This document shows positions 59,443 to 64,000 of a stretch of DNA of 64,000 bases, one piece after another (the first letter of the stretch is position 1; the number at the start of each line of letters is the position of its first letter). Source of the stretch: Chitinophagales bacterium. GTDB lineage: Bacteria; Bacteroidota; Bacteroidia; Chitinophagales; Saprospiraceae. Location: NCBI GenBank assembly GCA_013299105.1, contig JAAFJY010000037.1, forward strand, positions 1 through 64,000, read 5' to 3'. The translations under genes were made by a program, and so were the position numbers. The notes beneath the pieces were generated by a model, which saw only the letters and a program-made list of their open reading frames with translations, searched no databases and had not been told where the DNA came from.

Positions 59443-61940
59443 ACTTGCCCTGTGTTTTTGCTCGATAGGTCAACGTAAGTAGAGTTTTCGATTTTTACAA
59501 GCTTGGGCGAAACTACTTTGCCATCGACCCTCAACTCACGCAAAGCATTCAATCCTGCAGGCAAAAGCAGGTGATAATGTACCTGATCTCCACTAGCACT
59601 TACTTGCAGTTGGTATTCTTTTCTTTCACGTACATGCCGAAACCGATAGGCCAGGTAAGCATTTGAACTGGGGTATTTGATGTGTACTTCAGCACTGTCA
59701 GAGCGGGTTTCCACCCAACGTGGAGCCAGCACTGGAGCGCTGAAGGCCTGGGTATTGGGGCCATCGTTGATGCCTGCGAGCCCCTCCACCAAAGCAGCCA
59801 TGATCAAGGCCGCTGACCAGTTGTCCGGGCCACCATAAGAAGGTTCGGGCACTGGAACTTGGTGTTTCTGGTCGGCCAGGCTCAAGCCGAACAGGGTATA
59901 AATGCCGTCACTTTCAGGGGCGTGAAAGACAATTTTGCTGATTTTCTTTTGGGGAAAAGGGTTGTCAATCGCGCACCAACTAAGCCCCACCCCTTCGCTG
60001 ACCTGGTTTTTGCCATACCAGGCTACTCCTGATCTTTCGGTCTTCAGGCTGGAAAACCACCAATAAGTCAGGTGTTTTTCGGCCATCAAATACTGCACTT
60101 TGCTGCTGCCGTCTTCGTACACCAGGCTCAGGGCTCCCACCACTTGCTCGGAAGCTGGCTTGGAGGAGGTGTGTAGCAGGTAAATTGAGGCAGCGTTTTG
60201 ATTGATCGGAATTTCAACTTTTGCGGGCAAGCCTGCTTGTCGGGACACCGCCAGCACTGCTTTGCGTTGGTTCTGTGCCGGATCGATCACCTGAAATTTG
60301 ATGCCCGCAAAAGTCTGCGCTCCGGTGGGCAATTCGCGCAGGTCATCCCCTACCCTTTTGCTTCGCATCCAGGATTCTGCTACTGGCTGTGGCAAAGTCC
60401 AAAAATCCATGTTGGCAAAAGGTTTGAGGTTGATCGGGTTAAAAACTGCTGGCGGCGGCCCGGCAGGATACGCCCCAGTATAGGCAAAGTAAAGCTTGTT
60501 GTCGTGTTTTTTTCCCAAAGCCAATAAGCGGTCCAGGATGTCGATGCCGTATTTTTCGTAGCCCCAGGCAAAAGCGCCTCTGGCCAACTCGCCTGCAACG
60601 TGCCCCCCTACGCCACCATTCATGTATTGCCACTTGGCTCCGTGTTGCTCAAAACCCTTCTCGAAAGGTGGATAAATGGCATAGAACTCGCCCAGCGAGC
60701 CTGGAGGCAGGTTTTGTTTGAGGTTCAGGTAAGTTTCCAGGATGGCTTTGCCTTGTCCAGGGTTGAGGTGGCGGTTAAGCGAGTAGGTGTTCGACTGGGC
60801 GATTTGTGTTTTTTCATCCACGCCCAATTTGCGCACTACTTGTGGGTCTTCATCGATGAAATGGGTGTAAAAACGGCCATTCCAGCACAAGTCATTGAGC
60901 CGCTGTTGAACATCCAGGCCCCTTTGTCGGTATTTTTGCGCCTCGTTTTTTTGTCCCGTAGCCTCGAACATTTCAGCCAATTCCATACAAGCGGCAATGT
61001 AACCCGTGTTGTCGCCAAAAAACACTCCAAACTTGGAGCGCTGAGGGTCGATGATCATGCTATTGGTCAAGCCCAGGTTGGGCAAGTATTCATCTTCCAC
61101 CGCAAAATCCCAGGAGTCGATGGTGTAAACCCGCTTGAGCAACTGAAAGCGCTGCGACCAACGGGCCGGGTCATTGACCGTATAATCGAGTGCCTTGCTA
61201 GCCGAAGTCAAAAAACTTTGCATCCATTTTTGATCCCCACTGGCTTTCCAACACTGGTAAATGGTGTTGACATACATGTACTCCGGGTGGTTTTCGGTGG
61301 GCTGGCGGGTAAAGGTTTTGTCACCTTGCCAAATGGTATAACCAGTATGCTTGTCGCGGGTCAAAAAATAGTCGGTGTTGGTGCCGTGCTCGATGAAACT
61401 ATAAATCATGCCATCGGCGCGCTGGGCAGCCTTTTGCAGCTCCAAAAATTCGTTCCCATAGTCCACAAAGTATTTCTGTCCGCGCAAAGTGTGGCCATGA
61501 TCCAGCATCCAGGGCACCAGGTAGCGGTAAGATTTGCCATTCCAGGTCACGGAGCCCAGTTCACCTGCACTGTTCATGCCATCATAGCAAAGTTTGAACA
61601 GCTCTTGATAGGGCCCATTGTCCGACATTTGAGTGCGCGTATCGACCTCAAAAGTAAATTGTAAAGTTTTCTTGCCTTTGGCTTCCAGAAGCCAGACTTC
61701 GTGCTTGCCAAGCGCACCACTCACCTTGAAAACAAAGGGATTTTGACCTTGACTGCGGGTGTATTCACGGCCTTTGGCATCAAAAACAGCAATCGTTTTT
61801 CCAGCAAAACCGGGAATGGCTACTTGTTGTAATGGTTTTGCTTGTTGAAGAAAATGCAGCAAAGCACCGGGCGACTGTGCAAAAAATGCTTGGGATTGGC
61901 AAACCATTGCCAGCATTAGGAGAAAGGTACGAATAGACAT
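59418..61940 (-). CDS. Secreted six-hairpin glycoside hydrolase-like protein
   Basis: 840 aa with signal peptide (MSIRTFLLMLAMVCQSQAFF). N-terminal beta domain (~25-115), an (alpha/alpha)6 toroid-like core (~130-520: YQELFKLCYDGMNSAGELGS, HPEYMYVNTIYQCWKASGDQ, DSWDFAVEDEYLPNLGLTNS, YMNGGVGGHVAGELARGAFA), and beta-rich C-terminal domains (~540-840). The helical core and acidic residues suggest GH-type chemistry (six-hairpin glycosidase, GH78/GH63-like), but I could not assign a family. It would act on glycans outside the cell. Overlaps 25 bp with the convergent gene at 58189. Confidence 0.75.
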   Translation of the reverse strand: MSIRTFLLMLAMVCQSQAFFAQSPGALLHFLQQAKPLQQVAIPGFAGKTIAVFDAKGREYTRSQGQNPFVFKVSGALGKHEVWLLEAKGKKTLQFTFEVDTRTQMSDNGPYQELFKLCYDGMNSAGELGSVTWNGKSYRYLVPWMLDHGHTLRGQKYFVDYGNEFLELQKAAQRADGMIYSFIEHGTNTDYFLTRDKHTGYTIWQGDKTFTRQPTENHPEYMYVNTIYQCWKASGDQKWMQSFLTSASKALDYTVNDPARWSQRFQLLKRVYTIDSWDFAVEDEYLPNLGLTNSMIIDPQRSKFGVFFGDNTGYIAACMELAEMFEATGQKNEAQKYRQRGLDVQQRLNDLCWNGRFYTHFIDEDPQVVRKLGVDEKTQIAQSNTYSLNRHLNPGQGKAILETYLNLKQNLPPGSLGEFYAIYPPFEKGFEQHGAKWQYMNGGVGGHVAGELARGAFAWGYEKYGIDILDRLLALGKKHDNKLYFAYTGAYPAGPPPAVFNPINLKPFANMDFWTLPQPVAESWMRSKRVGDDLRELPTGAQTFAGIKFQVIDPAQNQRKAVLAVSRQAGLPAKVEIPINQNAASIYLLHTSSKPASEQVVGALSLVYEDGSSKVQYLMAEKHLTYWWFSSLKTERSGVAWYGKNQVSEGVGLSWCAIDNPFPQKKISKIVFHAPESDGIYTLFGLSLADQKHQVPVPEPSYGGPDNWSAALIMAALVEGLAGINDGPNTQAFSAPVLAPRWVETRSDSAEVHIKYPSSNAYLAYRFRHVRERKEYQLQVSASGDQVHYHLLLPAGLNALRELRVDGKVVSPKLVKIENSTYVDLSSKNTGQVQEVVLRY

Positions 61941-62003
61941 GTTTTGCTAGTTGTGATCGACAGCAAAGTAGCTATTTTGGACAAACAACTGAAAAAAGAA
62001 GCC

Positions 62004-62666
62004 TCAATTTTGCTTGCGCAAGCCCATCAACACCGAAAAAGCACGATCCAAATCCTTGTTGGCCAATACCACTGTAAATTCGTTGGAGGTCGAGATCAAC
62101 TCTACAATATTGATGCCGTTGATGGCCAATTCTTTGGTGATGTAATAATAAATACCATAAATCGCCCTGTTCTCCTCTGGCAACATGAGTGTCACTGAGC
62201 TGAGGTTTTTTTCCTTATTGAGCAAACGTTCCGCTTTGAAAATATCCTCTAGTTCAGCCTCCAAAGAATCTGTGATCAAAATTGTAGTTTCCGAAACCCC
62301 TTGCGAAAAAGAATAAAAAACCTTGGGGTATTTGCTGATCCGGTGCAGCAATTGGGCTTGCTTGTCCAGTAAAGTAGGGGTATTGAGAAAAGTGTAATCT
62401 AATAGACTTGAGCGCACGCTGATGTCGCTGAGTTGTTTAAAAAATTGCCTTAGGTTTTTATCAATGTGAAAGACCTCACTTACGGGCATCCGATTGATGG
62501 CCATGATGATGGCACCTTCTTTAATTGGCCTGCCACTTGCTTTTTCTACTTCTGGACCGATTTTTCTGGCGAGTGAAGAAACGTTGATCAAACCTTCAGC
62601 CAGGGCTTCACTTAAAAAGGGTGATTGATGAATGATGTCACTGATGATTTCAGAAAGCTTCTGCAT
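62004..62666 (-). CDS. ACT-domain-like regulatory protein
   Basis: 220 aa, cytosolic. An N-terminal helical part (ISDIIHQSPFLSEALAEGLI then NVSSLARKIGPEVEKASG, a winged-helix-like pattern), followed by strands of likely ACT-type folds (SSVTLMLPEENRAIYGIYYY, ELAINGINIVELISTSNEFT, VVLANKDLDRAFSVL). The last ~60 residues look like an ACT domain. It is divergent from the aspartate kinase gene, with -7 boxes back to back in the gap, so the two are likely regulated together; a role in amino-acid sensing is inferred from position and fold. Confidence 0.68.
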   Translation of the reverse strand: MQKLSEIISDIIHQSPFLSEALAEGLINVSSLARKIGPEVEKASGRPIKEGAIIMAINRMPVSEVFHIDKNLRQFFKQLSDISVRSSLLDYTFLNTPTLLDKQAQLLHRISKYPKVFYSFSQGVSETTILITDSLEAELEDIFKAERLLNKEKNLSSVTLMLPEENRAIYGIYYYITKELAINGINIVELISTSNEFTVVLANKDLDRAFSVLMGLRKQN

Positions 62667-62681
62667 TTGTGATATTTTTCA

Positions 62682-62689
62682 CAAAGATA
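62682..62689 (-). promoter_or_regulatory. -7 box (TATCTTTG) of the ACT-like gene
   Basis: A perfect box on the minus strand ending 16 bp before ATG 62666. Confidence 0.6.
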
Positions 62690-62740
62690 ACGGTAATTGT
62701 ACAATGTAATGGAGAAATTTTCAAATCTTTGAACAGCCCT

Positions 62741-62748
62741 TATCTTTG
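62741..62748 (+). promoter_or_regulatory. -7 box (TATCTTTG) of the aspartate kinase gene
   Basis: A perfect TAnnTTTG match, 34 bp before the in-frame ATG 62782 and 61 bp before ATG 62809. Together with the box at 62682-62689 it makes a compact divergent promoter region. Confidence 0.65.
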
Positions 62749-62808
62749 TTCCAACAATCAGCATTTGTGACAGTCACAACAATGCAGATCTCAAACAAGT
62801 ACTTTTCA

Positions 62809-64000
62809 ATGAGCATTCCAGTTTTGAAATTCGGGGGCACCTCGGTGGGCAGCCCAGAGCGTATGGAGGAAGTTGCCCGATTGATTGACGATGGGCAAAC
62901 CAAAATTGTGGTTTTATCCGCTGTTTCGGGCACAACCAATAAGTTATTAGACTTGGGTGAAACCATTCGGGTACAACAAATCGAATCGGCTTCGATCAAA
63001 CTCAACGCGCTGCGGGAAGAATACAGGGCATTTGTAGAAACGCTACTGGCTGGTAGCCATTTGATTGAACAAGGGTATTCGATCTGCAAAAGTATTTTTG
63101 ACGAGATGGAGCGCCTTTTGTGGGTAAATTCTTTTGCCGCTGGTCATGAAAAATGGATCCTGGCCCAAGGGGAATTGATTTCCACTAAGCTGTTTCAACT
63201 TTACCTGGAAACCCTATCTATGCGTTCAGTGCTTTTGCCCGCTTTGAATTTCATGCGCATTGATGAACACGATGAGCCGGACCTCGAATGGATTGGAGAA
63301 AGGCTGCAACAAGAATTGGCACCTTACAACAAGCAGCATGGGGTTTACTTCATCACCCAAGGCTACATTTGCCGCAATGCCCAAGGGGAAGTGGACAACC
63401 TCAAGCGAGGGGGCAGCGACTATTCTGCTACTTTGATTGGGGCAGCGCTGAAATCCAGTGAAATCCAGATTTGGACCGATATCGATGGCATCCACAACAA
63501 TGACCCTCGCGTAGTACAAAATACCCGCCCAATCCGACAGGTTTCCTATCGCGAAGCAGCAGAATTGGCTTATTTCGGGGCAAAAATCTTGCACCCGACC
63601 TGTGTCATTCCCGCCGAAGAGCGCCAGGTTCCTATCCGTTTGAAAAATACGTTCAAACCAAAAGAGCATGGAACCCTGATTTCTGAAGAGTCTTCAGGAC
63701 TGGCCGTTACAGCGATTGCCGCCAAAGATGGGATTACCGCCATTCGCATCCAATCGGGGCGCATGTTGCATGCTTATGGTTTTTTGCGCCGGGTATTCGA
63801 GGTTTTTGAGCGCCACCGTACCCCCATCGACATGATTACCACTTCTGAAGTTTCGGTTTCGCTGACCATTGATCAATCTTCGCAATTGAAACAGATTGTA
63901 GCTGAGTTGGAAAAATTCAGTGAGGTAAATGTTGACCGCGACCAAAGTATCATATGCATTGTGGGTGATCTATTGGCTGAACATACCGAGGTCACCCGTC
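62809..64000 (+). CDS. Aspartate kinase (3' end beyond window)
   Basis: At least 397 codons, no stop before the window end. The start is ATG 62809 (MSIPVLKFGGTSVGSPERME); ATG 62782 in the same frame would add nine residues. The enzyme phosphorylates aspartate, the first step to lysine, threonine and methionine. Visible signatures: KFGGTSVGS (ATP site), RGGSDYSATLIGAALK, WTDIDGIHNNDPRVV, LAYFGAKILHPTC, then an ACT domain (ITAIRIQSGRMLHAYGFLRR, IDMITTSEVSVSLTI) and part of a second. A fused homoserine dehydrogenase could follow outside the window, so I do not choose between lysC and thrA. The gene is divergent from the ACT-like protein. Confidence 0.96.
   Translation, partial: MSIPVLKFGGTSVGSPERMEEVARLIDDGQTKIVVLSAVSGTTNKLLDLGETIRVQQIESASIKLNALREEYRAFVETLLAGSHLIEQGYSICKSIFDEMERLLWVNSFAAGHEKWILAQGELISTKLFQLYLETLSMRSVLLPALNFMRIDEHDEPDLEWIGERLQQELAPYNKQHGVYFITQGYICRNAQGEVDNLKRGGSDYSATLIGAALKSSEIQIWTDIDGIHNNDPRVVQNTRPIRQVSYREAAELAYFGAKILHPTCVIPAEERQVPIRLKNTFKPKEHGTLISEESSGLAVTAIAAKDGITAIRIQSGRMLHAYGFLRRVFEVFERHRTPIDMITTSEVSVSLTIDQSSQLKQIVAELEKFSEVNVDRDQSIICIVGDLLAEHTEVTR

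Noticed and set aside
62721-63089. 122-aa minus-strand frame opposite the aspartate kinase gene
   Set aside because: Antisense shadow of a clear, conserved kinase N-terminus.
1-64000. tRNA, rRNA, SRP RNA, riboswitches
   Set aside because: I looked for typical T-loop and other conserved signatures by eye and recognised none; a covariance-model search would be needed to exclude them.

Overview
The window looks like a piece of a Bacteroidota chromosome, most likely Saprospiria. This is inferred from content: several starts are preceded by the Bacteroidota -7 box TAnnTTTG, and the proteins are typical of the phylum (DUF4199, DUF3500, DUF4097, YfaS-type alpha-2-macroglobulin, large M16 protease, outer-membrane beta-barrel with a carboxypeptidase-regulatory N-terminus, AAA-ATPase/PD-(D/E)XK protein). 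No rRNA or tRNA gene was recognised.

Layout. 1-1356 is the end of a CRISPR array (20 repeats, 19 spacers, no cas gene in the window), followed by an AT-rich flank. 2.4-6.3 kb holds a CcbP-like calcium-binding protein, an unknown 96-aa protein, an M1/M61-like lipoprotein peptidase and dense repeat DNA, including a 219-bp element with perfect 16-bp terminal inverted repeats and a 6-bp target duplication. 6.3-9.8 kb is a MacB/FtsX-type permease with a DUF4097 protein. 10.6-11.6 kb holds two tandem paralogues with a CFFCGGAG motif. 11.9-13.5 kb is an intact IS4-family insertion sequence. 14-28 kb is mostly secreted or envelope proteins (RsiV-like, tandem FKBP, alpha/beta hydrolase, TlpA-like, M20 and M16 peptidases), ending in ffh. 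28.5-33.9 kb runs on the plus strand (DUF3500, AAA/DRTGG, purB, a small membrane protein, lpxB). 33.9-47.2 kb is mainly on the minus strand: an unknown AT-rich gene, a giant alpha-2-macroglobulin, an AAA-ATPase/nuclease-like protein, an ammonium transporter and a large MscS-type channel. 47.4-48.5 kb is a RAYT transposase unit, flanked by inverted REP pairs, that sits between two copies of the 5' end of a phospholipase C-like gene. 50-64 kb holds an outer-membrane receptor, a serine hydrolase, an AraC regulator, an MFS transporter, a SIMPL-like protein, a polytopic membrane protein, a glycoside hydrolase, an ACT-like regulator and a truncated aspartate kinase.

The most unusual content is the non-coding repeat landscape: (i) a ~135-bp hairpin element in four copies, plus a fifth site holding only its two ends; (ii) a REP/RAYT system with a frameshifted transposase; (iii) a related MITE-like element and a decayed solo copy; (iv) GTTGA- or GGTTAAT-type short tandem repeats placed directly after stop codons of many genes; and (v) several further dispersed repeats. 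A one-base frameshift has also broken what looks like a small toxin-antitoxin remnant.

Most genes are monocistronic or in pairs. Clear operon-like pairs are permease/DUF4097, the CFFCGGAG paralogues, AAA-DRTGG/purB and the small membrane protein/lpxB.
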